From assembly GCA_026874595.1 (NCBI GenBank), contig CM049319.1, forward strand, positions 12,923,601 to 12,987,600: DNA of 64,000 nucleotides, written 5' to 3'. Below are positions 40,701-50,929 of the stretch, piece after piece. The DNA comes from Sipunculus nudus (Eukaryota; Annelida; Sipuncula; Golfingiida; Sipunculidae). The notes under the pieces were generated by a model. It was not told where the DNA came from, made no database searches, and worked only from the letters and a program-made list of their open reading frames with translations. The translations under genes were made by a program, and so were the position numbers. Within the stretch, counting starts at the first letter, position 1. Each line of letters begins with the position of its first letter.

Positions 40701-43700
40701 TTAGTACAGCAGATGCCAAACATTTCTAGCCAAAGAGGTTTCAATTAAGTGAAATATCTTGTATGCAACTATGTAAATAACAGCACTTTCAATCATGTAT
40801 GATCAAATTTTATACACATTTAATACATGGGAGTTTTAGGTTACCTGTAGAATATTTAACTGTTTATCATGATATATTAGTCCACTAGGGTATCACAACA
40901 GCTGTAGTAATTATGTCCTGCAACACTTCGCCCGAGGGCATTTTACACACTGGTCTCTGGCTAACTTCTCTGTGGTACGTGAAACACGACCAATTTACAT
41001 AAAGGCTTCTTCAATACTGCACCTTAAAATAACAAACCACATACATGTATACATACAGTTTTATAGCTCTGTTAAAACTACCTGGTAATGGTGGAGCTTT
41101 ACTGATGATCAAACAGTGTATTTATTTATCATTTATATTAATCCGGTGACAAATGCATCAGTTGTTGTGGTGTTTAAATTTTAATGACTTTTTAAGGGGG
41201 GTGGCCATTTATGCCTCTCTAGCTAAAACAAATATTGTGAAATGCACGACTTGTGTGGATGCATACTGCTATACTGGGATTTAGATCAATTTTGATAAAT
41301 TATACTAAACTGTATCATTCATAGATAATGAAATCTGGGTACTTTGTAATTTCAAATCTATGAGATGGAGGGAACAATTATAATTTGACAGAATTGAGAG
41401 AAATTGTAAAATGTAGTTGTACCTGTGTAGGTTAAATTTATAATAAACTTGATATTAATTGATACCAATTATAGATTCCATAATTAATTGAATTAACCCA
41501 TGTTCCTCAAGCAAACGTCTCTTTGGCAAGTCTTTGTCAACTGGTATGATAACCCTGATTACCCCTCCATGATATTTTGTTCAAACTGAAACTGATGTTC
41601 AGCTGGAGGAATATACAAATTAACAAAATGATAGCTATGAGAGAAATATTATTTATCATGATTACCACTAATTAACTAGTGTAGCTTATTCTTTAAAAAA
41701 ATACAATTTTTTACCTGATCACCAATGTTCAACATTTCTAGCTGTTCCACAGATTTGCCAAGATAGAAACTTGAACTACCAACTGTCTCATTTCACCACT
41801 AATTTCAACATTTCAACACAAATTTTCAACACAAGTTCAATTTTACAAGCATCTGGCCATGCATACTATAATAACCTTCAAAGCTGTAAATATTTAAAAT
41901 GTGCAATTAAATTCACTAACAGCGAAAAGTACTAAATTCCTAATCCATACTTTTCAAATTCATATTTGTTTATCAAATTCAATTTCTCGACTTGTCACAA
42001 TTCAAACTGATGACCACCTAATCCAGGCCTCGCGTTAAATTTAAATGTTTTATTTTCCTCAATCAATCCGTAAACAAATTTATCATTCACACATGAAATC
42101 AGAGTCGGCCCAACCTATCAAAGGCACCCCACCCCCCTCAACCTCCTGAATCAATAATTATTTGAATTTCATTATATATTACAGTAAAGTTTAAAGTCTT
42201 GCAACATCAGGAAATTCTTGTTTAAACCTCCCTCCTGGGTGTGTACAGATTTGGTTACAAATTGGGTAAATTTGTGTGTAAATGTCTTTCCAATAGTTGC
42301 AAGATGTAAAAGAGTACCGCTTCTTGGTGGTTGGTACAAAACTCCATTTTGTCTGCTCTAGAACAGCTGGTGTGATAGCAAAATTTCTGCATTATCCAAT
42401 TAACAATATTTTAATATGACTAGATGCATATAGATCTATTTAAAACTAATGAAGCTGAACTATATGAATTTTCCATATTGCAAATCAACATTAAAATAGA
42501 GTTATTTATATTTTGGTTCAGAAAACACTCATTTAGAAATGTAATCTATACAATTCAGATCACTTTGATCATTGTGTTTGAATTGTAACTGGAATTTATG
42601 AAATTTCATGATCTGAATTTTTTATGGGATTGCTCAATCAAAGCTCTTCCAGAAATTTAAATCATCAATCGGCTAAATGGTAAATCCTGGATGCTTTCCA
42701 TTTAAAATTATCGGTTTATGATCTACTCACTGTGACACAAACTATCTCTGTAATTTATATTATTCTAATGGTTATAATCATTTCCTCCACCAAGATCAAT
42801 TTGGTCTTGTTCCTGGAATTTGTGATTTCCATGCATACCAGCACATGACCATCATTAATAAATAGTGAAAAACCCAAATCCCATTGCCACTAACAACTAA
42901 TAAAATAATTATCTAACATTTCAGGTCACTATTAATGACAACATGATGCCGAATCTACTTGATAAAATGAATACAACAGACTACAAGTATGAACCAGCTA
43001 TGCTATGACTTGTAGAAGAGCAATATATATATGCACATGCATGATTTTATGTTAACTATTGTAAAGTAAATCAAGTGCTGAGGGTTAATGCCTCGCTTCT
43101 GAAGGACTCTCCAAACCAAATGTAAAATTCGCACTTGATAGCAGGCCTTGCTTACTTTTAAAGGTCAGCCACTATCTCAACATCCCAGGTAAGAAAAGGT
43201 CATCCATAAATTTAAACAGAACTTTTAATGCACAATTACACTAGTCCACTCTCTTCATCATGCTTAAAGTTCAACAGTGTCCACATAACACAAATTGTGC
43301 AAAGGTGGAGATGAAATGATACGGAAAACCACTCAGTAGTGTTCCATAAAACTTTGCAGGAAAAGATCAGTTGAAACGATGCTCTCTATCATACTGAAGG
43401 TGTACTCTTAACTTATTATAATTTCACAATTTGTCGCAACTTCTTTGTCAACATTGCCATGACTGTTATTTTCCTACAGTGAACCTATTTAAATTAAGAC
43501 ACAAGTTAAAATATGGACAGGAGATATTTACAATGAATTATTTTTTATTATTTATTACCATGTGATATTTATGATCATATTGTTATTAAAAATTCAATCA
43601 TTCAATTACTTGTAAGATGAGTAAACATGTATGATGTTTATATGAAACCAGGTACCTATATTTGGTAACAATGCTACTAATATGCCAGGATCCTTAGTTC

Positions 43701-46700
43701 AACAGATCAGCCCACGTGGTAGGATTGTTGTCACGTCACTTCAAATTTTATCTAACATCTAACAAGCTAGCATGTAAAAATATGATCTTGCATGATCCAT
43801 GCAGGTGGGGCAAAAAAACCTGACCCGCATGCTAATGCAAGACAATCCATTCTGAATTTATGTTAAGTAGGTTTAAGGTGGCACATAAATTGCATGCTTT
43901 TTCCTATATGTAGAGCCTTATTTTAATTCTGGCCAGTGACGCAGCACCCTTGATGACCCCTGACTGTGTGATGTGTATTTATGAGGCAACACTAGAGGTG
44001 CTGCTAGGCTTATCTGATAATGATACAAGGTGATCAAAGTTCACCTGTGGAATTGATTGTCTGTGCCTATAGTTCTACATATGGGCCTATGCATGCTCTG
44101 AATTTGACTAGAAGAACACATGGCACATGGCAGGATCCAACCACAGATTTGCTTGATCATTATTTGTTTGCATCCAATTTTTTTTTTTAATTCAGTTGCA
44201 ATTTAATTATTGCATACTGTACACCTGCACCTACTGAAAATGGGCAGCTAGTTCATGCCACTCGGCCCCTAATTTGTCAAGAACTGAGTACTTAATCAGG
44301 TGTATTTTTCCAAAGGCCCTTTCTTGAACTGATTAATACTCACAAAATTATTCAGAAATAAATGCTAAGATAAGGTAATTTGTTTTCACACAGCACTAAC
44401 CATTCTTTTACAAATAGAAATCCTTTCTCCCTTCCTCCATCACTCATTTTTTTTGGGGGGGGGGGGGGGGGAGGGGTTGAGAATTAAAGAGATATTTTTT
44501 AAAAATATCTTGTACTTCATCCCTTACTAGTCTGCTTATGATGTAGTGAATTTGAAAACGGCTCAATATCAAATAAAGATCATGAACCCTGAAATTTTTT
44601 TTTCCTGCATGCACCTGTTAACTCTGAATAGCTCACACAATGCAAACATTTGGCTCCAATTTGTTCTCCATGATGTTGACACTAACTGTATAAAGTCACT
44701 AGTTTCAAACTGGAAGACATTTGTCAGGAAATAAAAAATTGATTTTGCATTTGTAAAGAATATAAGAAAAGTACTAACTATTGTGATATATATATCCATT
44801 ACAATTTACACAGGTCTAGCTAGAACTTCTACATTTAAAAACAAGGGACCTATGGGTCACTGTGCTCAGCTGACGTTAACCTTGAAGGTAAAAATCTAAA
44901 ATAATATCAAATGGAGATAAAGTGTAAGAGGAAGAGGTAATAAAGGCCATGATTGGTTTGTATTGATGAGCAAGAAATTGTTGCAAATAATATTTTGTGA
45001 CCTGACCATGTGTTTCCTAATGTTGAAACTGAAGCATGTGAGCAGTTTGTGAACAAATGATCTGTACAATTACCATGATCATTAGTTGGCTTTTCGATTA
45101 ACTGTTGACATTTCAGTAGTTTACACATTTGTTCAATCAAATCTTTTTTTTGTATAATATAAATTATGTTTTTTTAAATATATGTTTTTTTTATGGAATG
45201 TATACAGTTGAAATATAACTAATTAACAACATAAAACATGGCAAACAAAGCCTAATCTCAAATTCTGCTGATGCAGGAAAATAATGAACAAATGTTTGTA
45301 ACAAATCCTCATTTTTTTATCACATCAATTTTTTTTTTAATTTAAGTTTATATTTCTATACATTTTCAATATAACATATATATCTGAATATAAAAGTTGA
45401 TTCATAATTCTCAATTGCATCATCATAAATCTCAATCTTGTCAGATAACACCACATCATGCATACAAATGTTTATTTATTTTTTACCACAAAAATATATC
45501 TTTTAAATCTGCAAAACAATAAATATATAAAAAAAATACTTGATTTAGATTTCCCATTTTTTAATTGTGGCTTTATCTATCCATAATGTGCTTCATATTT
45601 TATCATAATTTAAGCATACTGATGGGTTCCATTATGATTGGTAAAATCATTGAAAAGAAAAATGATTTCTTTAAAAATGCTACATTACACAACATTGCAT
45701 CTTCTGGATTACACCTTGAATTACTTTTTCAAGGAAAGTTTTTGCATATCAGAGTGGAAACAGCATTACAACAGCATTCACAATACAGTGAAAACAATAA
45801 CAATACTGCATAACACTTGGTGGGTTGGGTTTGCGCCGCGGGGGGGGGGGGGGGGGGGGGGGGGAGGGGGGGGGGGTGATTGGGGTGGTGATATGAGAAT
45901 AACTGTACACCTGTCACAGCAGGGGATCTCCCCCAGTGACTGTAACAAATCAGAAACCCTGGCATAGCTGACTTCCAGTGAACTGGAGTGGGACCCTGCA
46001 TCTGTAATCTGTAATCAAAGCAAATGACTACAATAGAGCCTCAAGAAAAAAATCAATAACTAGCTTAATTTTCAAGCTTTTACTTCCAAATTTCAGATTT
46101 AAACAAATTAAATATTTATGTTTACATGCTGTGAAAATTAAATCAATGGTACTTACAGGAAAAAAACGTGCCATGGTCAAAGTTGGGCAAAATTTAAGGT
46201 ACTGATTTTATTTTTATGCTAATTACTTAAAAAATTTACAAAATTCAGATCTAATTTTGGGTAAACAATTGAATCTTAATTAAACATAGTTATATACTTG
46301 GGAAAATAGACTCTAGTTGCAAAATTTGTCATGTTAAGTGAGTAAATATTTTTCCTGATTTTTTACAAAGTCCATTATGTTTGGGCCCATAACTTAAAAT
46401 ATTTAAACTTAACAGGCTTAATTTCTGGCATGTACATAGGAACTATATATAAGAATATTTATGGTAAATATGAGGATAAACAGATGAGTGGTTTTGATAT
46501 TAGGCAGTCCTGAAGTGTGAAAATAGGATTTTAATAAAAAATTGAGGTTTTTCCTTAATTTCTCAAAGGAACCAAGTCGCAAAGACCCAGTTTTCGGCTT
46601 GGTAGGAGATCTTGGGGACATCTAACATTATGCTGAATTTCGGATTCCTAGGTCTTACGGTTTCAAAACGTGCCACATCTACGGACGGACGGACGGACGA

Positions 46701-48504
46701 CGGACAATGGACCACGACTATAGCTCAGATGACTTATAGTCAGCTGAGCTAAAAACTTCTTGTGAAGGGAGAAGATTTATCATTCTCTGCCAACAATTTT
46801 ACTTTATATAACAACTAGAATTTTTGTACTTTCAACACCTTTCAACTGGCCATTCAATCAGCCAATTACTAATGTTAGTAACTACTACTAAAGAGCAAAA
46901 TTAAGTTACTAGGCCCTGCCAAATGAACATAAATTTTGATGGATAACAGACTTTTTGGTTTTGGTGATCTTAGTGAAAGAAACAGGTTGGTCTGTAGATT
47001 ATGCATATACATGCATGAATCAATCAATATTAAGGGTATTATTATAAATATTAATACTAGTATATTGATATTAATATTAGCAAAATAAACATGCATGTGA
47101 AACCACCCCTTACCCCCCCCCCCCAGAACACAAATTAATGCCATGAAATTTTTGGTGCACTTGGTACAGCCATAAAGTCAATTGTATAAAAATAAATATA
47201 TATATTTTTGAGATTAATGTATATTTTCTTTCATGAATTTAAAGTTTTCTAAAATTTTAATACCCTTTGTTAGGATATATTTAATATATTTATAGCAAAT
47301 CTTTCCTTAATCCTTAGTTTTTGTCCTAATGAGAAATGTTTGAAGATCCAAACCAGTCACTGTGCTACAATTCACAACATTTTAGTGCAGGTTTTATATT
47401 GTGTATATCGTCTGAAGAAACCTGAAAAGTCTCATTAAACTTCCAAAAATCAAATGCAAAGCTTCGAAATATAATGGAAATACCATCATGGTAGTTGCAT
47501 TTGTACAAAAAAATTACCCGTGACACTTCACGATGGCCAAATGTAACTTGAGAATGCTTGCATTTACAGAGTGACTTGCACTCTATAGACTATATCACGA
47601 GTACGACATGGAATAGACCAGAACTGAGACCATAATTTATAAACAGATAAACATCACATGACCGCCACACGTTGTCTGGATGAACTGTCTGATTGTAACA
47701 CTTTGTATCGCCCGTAAAGTTGTCAACTTCATGTCACTGAAACCGAAATGAATGCAACGATTAGCACATTTTCAAAACACATACCTTAGACATTATATCA
47801 TCATCGACTTCCTGTTCAGGTTCTGCCCAATCGACTGCTATTTGATGACCCCAGAGCTGTATTCTACCTGGAATCAGTTTCCTTCTCGCCATAGCAGCAG
47901 ACCGGTGGCTTTCATATTCAACGAAAGCAAACCCGCGGTTTTTCGTTTTGTCCGTAGCACTGGGATACACAATCACGTCAACAACTCCTTCAGTGATCTT
48001 GGTCATCTCTTGCAATATCTCTTCCCTTTGTTTATTCTTAGGTATTCCCCCAACAAACAACCGACAATTGTCCACACTTAGGCATACTCCGAGAAATCGA
48101 CCTTTGCGGATTTCCAGGTTGTTGATTTCCCTGACAGCCCGTTGAGCGTCTCCCTTGTTGGTGTACATTACAAATGCGTAACCTCTGTTAGAACCAGAGA
48201 AGTCCATCATTAACCGGAATTCATAAATCCTGCCTATCTTTTCAAATATTGGCACTAATTCATCCTCAAAACAGTCTCTAGGAATCTTACCGATGAATGC
48301 TTCACAGCCTCTTGCAGGAGCTGGGCCTTCCCAGCCAGGTGGGGGTCCACCATATTTTCGCTGGCCATTTTCTTGGACCATGCTGTACCCTGTACGCTCC
48401 ATTAGCGCTAACAGGGCTGCTTCATTCGGGGCGCCAGCAACCCCATGAGGTGCTGTGTTCGTCGTGGATGCCATGTTGTAACTAACTGGGAATCCCACGG
48501 TCAT
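16608..48504 (-). CDS. RBM47: RBM47/A1CF-family three-RRM RNA-binding protein (10 coding exons)
   Basis: Ten exons join in phase to 641 codons plus stop: 48504-47785, 37957-37777, 35625-35516, 33183-33074, 31221-31074, 27965-27876, 24147-24046, 21664-21532, 20411-20190 and 16717-16608. Every intron is GT-AG. The domains are RRM1 (about 68-146), RRM2 (148-230), RRM3 (243-316), a Pro/Ala linker with eight Ala, an RG-rich stretch (about 388-406), a DND1/A1CF-type dsRNA-binding domain (about 454-530) and an Ala-rich tail. Vertebrate relatives bind AU-rich mRNA in nucleus and cytoplasm and assist APOBEC1 editing, splicing and mRNA stability. The RRMs and RG segment look most like RBM47, while the dsRBD is like A1CF/RBM46, so it may represent the ancestral gene. 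The start at 48504 follows an in-frame stop, but Met11 has the better Kozak context. Introns 2-9 are 1.1-3.7 kb and intron 1 is 9.8 kb; outside the repeats listed separately they show nothing firm. Confidence 0.93.
20190..20411 (-). CDS. RBM47: RBM47-like coding exon 9: Pro/Thr/Ala-rich region
   Basis: Acceptor cccatcag, 222 nt, donor gtaagc, phase 1 to phase 1. The product is low-complexity, rich in Pro, Thr, Val and Ala ([27 protein letters not shown]). An open frame continues upstream of the acceptor, so an extended form is possible. Confidence 0.88.
20587..20812 (+). mobile_element. SINE-like repeat copy in intron 8
   Basis: It matches 7221-7540 in block order: 'catccagctccaaatcttaa', 'acatgcaacacccactcttg', 'cccttgtagtggaaccc', and 'atacaaagcagcggttaaaa' with 'caaaggaga'. 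It is antisense to the host gene. Confidence 0.6.
21532..21664 (-). CDS. RBM47: RBM47-like coding exon 8: second half of dsRNA-binding domain
   Basis: Acceptor tttccag, 133 nt, donor gtcagt, phase 0 to phase 1. It encodes [11 protein letters not shown] and the C-terminal dsRBD helix [17 protein letters not shown]. Confidence 0.93.
24046..24147 (-). CDS. RBM47: RBM47-like coding exon 7: first half of dsRNA-binding domain
   Basis: Acceptor tttcaag, 102 nt, donor gtcagc, phase 0 at both ends. It encodes [20 protein letters not shown] and a QLYLFK strand, as in the A1CF/DND1-type dsRBD. The acceptor is AAG and not CAG/TAG. Confidence 0.92.
27876..27965 (-). CDS. RBM47: RBM47-like coding exon 6: conserved linker
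   Basis: Acceptor tttttag, 90 nt, donor gtagtg, phase 0 at both ends. It encodes [20 protein letters not shown], which closely matches the A1CF linker. Being in frame at both ends, it could be skipped as a cassette. Confidence 0.93.
29147..29159 (-). promoter_or_regulatory. Perfect DR1 nuclear receptor motif in intron 5
   Basis: The minus strand reads AGGTCAAAGGTCA, an exact direct repeat with 1-bp spacing as bound by HNF4, RXR and COUP-TF type receptors. A near match (GGGTCAAAGGTCG) lies at 14029-14041. Function is inferred from the motif only. Confidence 0.35.
31074..31221 (-). CDS. RBM47: RBM47-like coding exon 5: RG-rich segment
   Basis: Acceptor tctctag, 148 nt, donor gtaagg, phase 2 to phase 0. 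It encodes [20 protein letters not shown], closely matching the RG-rich region of RBM47, a likely target of arginine methylation and RNA contact. Confidence 0.93.
32545..32965. repeat. Decayed tandem repeat in intron 4
   Basis: Three starts of a related unit are visible at 32545 ('ccagtaggaatgcttttgca'), 32685 ('ccagtaggaaggcttttgta') and 32922 ('gcagcaggaatgctttatgt'). Later blocks 'ataccacaacaccaactc' and 'ataccacaaaaccaactc' also align between units one and two. Units are unequal in length (about 140 and 240 bp). Confidence 0.6.
33074..33183 (-). CDS. RBM47: RBM47-like coding exon 4: Tyr/Pro linker and polyalanine
   Basis: Acceptor gtttcag, 110 nt, donor gtgagg, phase 0 to phase 2. It encodes two PTPGLYPTP-type segments and a run of eight alanines from an almost pure GCA array (CTG/TGC on the plus strand). 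Sequence similarity to vertebrate proteins is low here, and the assignment rests on phase, splice sites and composition. Confidence 0.82.
33092..33116. repeat. Coding (GCT/AGC)n microsatellite
   Basis: Six GCT units plus a GCC and a GCT lie on the plus strand inside exon 4. On the coding strand they give the eight-alanine run, so length polymorphism would change the protein in frame. Confidence 0.85.
34988..35001. promoter_or_regulatory. RFX X-box motif in intron 3
   Basis: GTTACCATGGCAAC is an almost perfect inverted repeat matching the RFX X-box (GTTGCCATGGCAAC type). It sits at the edge of a stretch (about 34690-35040) less AT-rich than the surrounding intron. It may be an intronic enhancer, on motif evidence only. 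Confidence 0.45.
35516..35625 (-). CDS. RBM47: RBM47-like coding exon 3: end of RRM3
   Basis: Acceptor ttttcag, 110 nt, donor gtaaga, phase 1 to phase 0. It encodes the invariant [16 protein letters not shown] segment that closes RRM3 and starts a glycine-rich linker. Confidence 0.93.
37777..37957 (-). CDS. RBM47: RBM47-like coding exon 2: RRM3
   Basis: The acceptor tttgcag precedes VKILYVRNL (RNP2), and RNP1 is IRDYAFVHF (residues 278-286). The exon ends in phase 1 after MNMLN at donor gtgagt. It is 181 nt long. Confidence 0.95.
38085..38189. mobile_element. Short pogo/Tigger-like MITE in intron 1
   Basis: A 105-bp unit starts CAGTAATATCTTGTCTGACG and ends, inverted, CAGTTAAACCTCGAAATTAC, both followed by ACCAC. 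'Gaccacctc' motifs repeat inside it. These are the end and interior features of pogo/Tigger-type elements common in invertebrates. It lies about 130 bp upstream of the exon 2 acceptor. Confidence 0.55.
44455..44471 (+). repeat. G17 tract in intron 1
   Basis: A run of 17 G (followed by AGGGG) lies in the first intron of the RBM47-like gene. Confidence 0.9.
44907..45140 (-). pseudogene. Remnant of an APE-type endonuclease in the Helitron-like element
   Basis: The frame encodes a block like the C-terminal half of endonucleases found in bivalve Helentrons and LINEs: [20 protein letters not shown], then [12 protein letters not shown]. The TDHLFTN part corresponds to the LDHIYTN motif and WSGHK to the SDH motif with its aspartate replaced by glycine. 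So a catalytic residue is lost. About 75 codons remain, and no Rep or helicase part is present. Confidence 0.45.
45840..45876 (+). repeat. G25-A-G11 tract
   Basis: The longest G-rich homopolymer of the window, within the intron 1 Helitron-like element. Confidence 0.95.
47113..47124 (+). repeat. C12 tract in intron 1
   Basis: A run of 12 C, one of few runs with C on the plus strand. Confidence 0.9.
47785..48504 (-). CDS. RBM47: RBM47-like coding exon 1: N-terminus, RRM1, RRM2
   Basis: The exon has 240 codons and ends in phase 0 at ATGTCTAAG followed by donor gtatgt. A family-specific block ([20 protein letters not shown]) precedes RRM1. RNP2 and RNP1 of RRM1 are AFIGKI (69-74) and NRGYAFVMY (106-114). 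RRM2 has LFVGGI and NRGFAFVEY (189-197). It closes with the conserved [12 protein letters not shown] segment. Such a large first coding exon holding both RRMs is known in vertebrate A1CF/RBM47 genes. Confidence 0.95.
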
Positions 48505-49016
48505 CGCACCTGATTTAGGCTCTTGGACTTTGGAATCAACTCCGATTATCTGCCCGTAAGATCACAGAAACCCCTCCCTCACTCGCGTCCCGCCCACTTG
48601 TAGGTCAAGTAGCTCATTAATATTCATGATTTGTTTGGATTGTACGCACTCTGATTTGTCTAAAGTTTGCTGTTCATTACGAAGGCGAGTTCGATTTAAC
48701 AGGCCAAGCAAATGACGAATGCACCGCGAGGAACAAAATTTTCAGTTTATACGAGTAAAATAGGAAGATATTAATGTAAATATGCATGGAGGTTGCGAGC
48801 TAAAGGCCGAGTTAACCATTTACCTAGACTGCTCGTGACATAGATAGGCGCTAATATTTGCATATGGATCATTATCTGTCATAAATCAACCAGGGCGGCC
48901 TCTCCAGTCAGTTTATTTGCTCAGCCAGTGCCGCGACATTTCAATACTCTAGTGAGCCCTACAAGTGGCGATAGCACAGAAATAGCACTGCTGGTAACAG
49001 GTACCATCTGTAGCCA
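48505..49016 (-). promoter_or_regulatory. Probable 5' UTR and promoter region of the RBM47-like gene
   Basis: This stretch lies directly upstream of the start codon, has an in-frame stop close by, and is richer in G+C and CpG than the introns. It holds a CCCGCCC GC-box-like word near 48589 and an octamer word ATTTGCAT near 48856. No TATA box is evident. A non-coding first exon further upstream cannot be excluded. Confidence 0.35.
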
Positions 49017-49311
49017 TGGCGACCCCTCTGTCACGAATTGAACAAATAGATACCTGTTCAAACCAACATAGGTAGATAGGTTGAAATTGGATACAATTCT
49101 GGTCTGCCTTCAAACTCTTCAGTTTCTAAAATTAATATTTTTTTCTCAAATAATAAAAGATATGAGATAATGCATTGGGTTCTTAAGATTGATGTGATCG
49201 AAACAATTGTTTAACAATAACACCATACATCTTGTAAACGAATAGATTACTCGCATAAAAAATAACTACACATGTAGAATGAATGGAATATCTAAATGTA
49301 AAAAAAAAAAA

Positions 49312-49362
49312 GGGGGGGGGGGGGAGGGGTTCATGCGAGACCAGAAGGGGAAGGGGGGGGGG
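49312..49362 (+). repeat. G-rich homopolymer pair
   Basis: Two G runs, one of 12 G interrupted by A and one of 12 G, are separated by 'ttcatgcgagaccagaagg' type sequence and preceded by an A-run. Confidence 0.85.
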
Positions 49363-49531
49363 GGCATGAGGCAAATAGAGTTAAACGTTATATTCAGATT
49401 ACGTACACATTTGCAGAAACCATTGTCGGCTTTTATAGATCCTCAAATATATTTTTTTAGGAGAAGGGGTATTTTGTAGCTTTAAGGTTCATTATCTTTT
49501 GGCTTCTTGACGTCACCCACCCGAGCATCTC

Positions 49532-49534
<3 letters not shown>

Positions 49535-49576
<42 letters not shown>
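49535..49576 (+). repeat. (GA)n microsatellite
   Basis: About 21 uninterrupted GA units. Confidence 0.95.
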
Positions 49577-49578
<2 letters not shown>

Positions 49579-50266
49579 TCCTCAATTTATTATTTAAGCG
49601 AATTCACTTAAACATGTTGTCCTTTCTTTAAAATTTTATTTTGGAGAAATGTCTCAAATGTTACACATCATTAACAGAAATGCATATCGACTTACGATCA
49701 CAAAAAAATATATATTTGCCTAATAATCATAAGATGCATAACATTAAGTAACAACGGTTCACGTGCTTTACATAAAAGAGGGCGGGGATATCTTGATCTA
49801 CGTGTATATCACTATTTCAAAGACTCTAGGAGTTTACTTTTCAGTTAGTGTCGCAGCCAGGTATCTACAGGGTGGTCTACCCGTATATGGCGTCATACAG
49901 AATTACGTAATGGTGACATATATTAGCTAGCAAGCATGCATGGCTGCATGCTGAGAACAGAAATAACACGAGATGTATATCTGTATTGGTTAAGCCAGTG
50001 TTTACTGATTACAGATTTGATGGCTCGTGAACGTCGGTTATCACCTGGTTATCCTTTGCGATACCGTCTTGTTTACTTTTGCGCGAACTCTCGGTGTTTA
50101 TAGCTATATCTAGGGCTACTATAGGCTTATATAACAGCTATTATATGTATGTTTGTGATTTAAACCACGACTGAAATTAAACATATATTTATAGTATTGA
50201 ATAGTAGCTGGTCTTTATTTAATCAATGAGATCACATACAGACAAACAGAAAATATACACACGGGC

Positions 50267-50319
<53 letters not shown>

Positions 50320-50323
50320 GGGG
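50267..50323 (+). repeat. (GA)n followed by G15 tract
   Basis: About 21 GA units pass directly into a run of 15 G. Open frames through it are low-complexity artefacts. Confidence 0.95.
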
Positions 50324-50874
50324 AGAGGGTGAATAAGAGAAGGAAAAAGATGGAGACAAAGAGAAAAGTTAATAAAAATAGAGGAAATCATGATATTAAA
50401 TAAAAGAAGAGAGACCAATAAAGAAAGAGAGGACAAGTTTTTAAGGAATAACGTGTTATATATTTGTACCAAAATGTATTAATTTTATATAGAAACAATA
50501 TCCACAACTATATATATACATGAAAAGGGTATTATTGTATTGCTTATGCCGTTATATGCATAGGCAAGGACAATTAGCTGTATTAAAGGCTTACTCTCGT
50601 CAAACTACCCTGGGTGAGTAAATTAGCCTCAGAATATATATTAAAATTACTTTCAGCCCCAAAGATATATGCATATAAGGAATCCTCAAAACATTCTCTT
50701 TTAGATTTAGAAGGTTTTGTTGTTCTTATGAAGTTAAAAAAAATTAAGCAAATTTTTCATATTTACAAAAAAGACATATTCGATAGTATACAGTTAACAA
50801 TAACATAATCCGTAAAAAAAACACACCAACATCTCGAGGCGTTCTTTATTGTATATTTGTCTGGTATATATTCA

Positions 50875-50890
50875 GGGGGGGGGGGGGGGG
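50875..50890 (+). repeat. G16 tract
   Basis: A run of 16 G at the edge of the GC-rich island. Confidence 0.9.
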
Positions 50891-50929
50891 TTGAGGGAGA
50901 TGAGTGTGTCGTCGAGGAGTGTCATGATT

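Larger units (their letters stand above)
44838..46755 (-). mobile_element. Helitron-like element, about 1.9 kb, in intron 1
   Basis: It has the same ends and internal order as 8017-10082. On the minus strand the 5' end is TTTTTAGCTCAGCTGACTAT and the 3' end GTCAGCTGAGCACAGTGACC with a small hairpin and a CCTTGTTTTT end. The 10-mer GCTCAGCTGA is inverted near both ends but asymmetrically placed. Close to its 3' end lies an endonuclease-like remnant (44907-45140, same strand), as expected for a Helentron-type parent. A G25-A-G11 tract lies at 45840-45876. The element lies in the sense orientation of the host gene's transcription. Confidence 0.6.

Noticed and set aside
47752-48145. Plus-strand frames opposite exon 1
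   Set aside because: They are antisense shadows of the RRM-coding exon.
48488-48500. GGGAATCCC, a kappa-B-like word
   Set aside because: It is inside the coding sequence at the N-terminus of exon 1, and the match is probably due to the codons.
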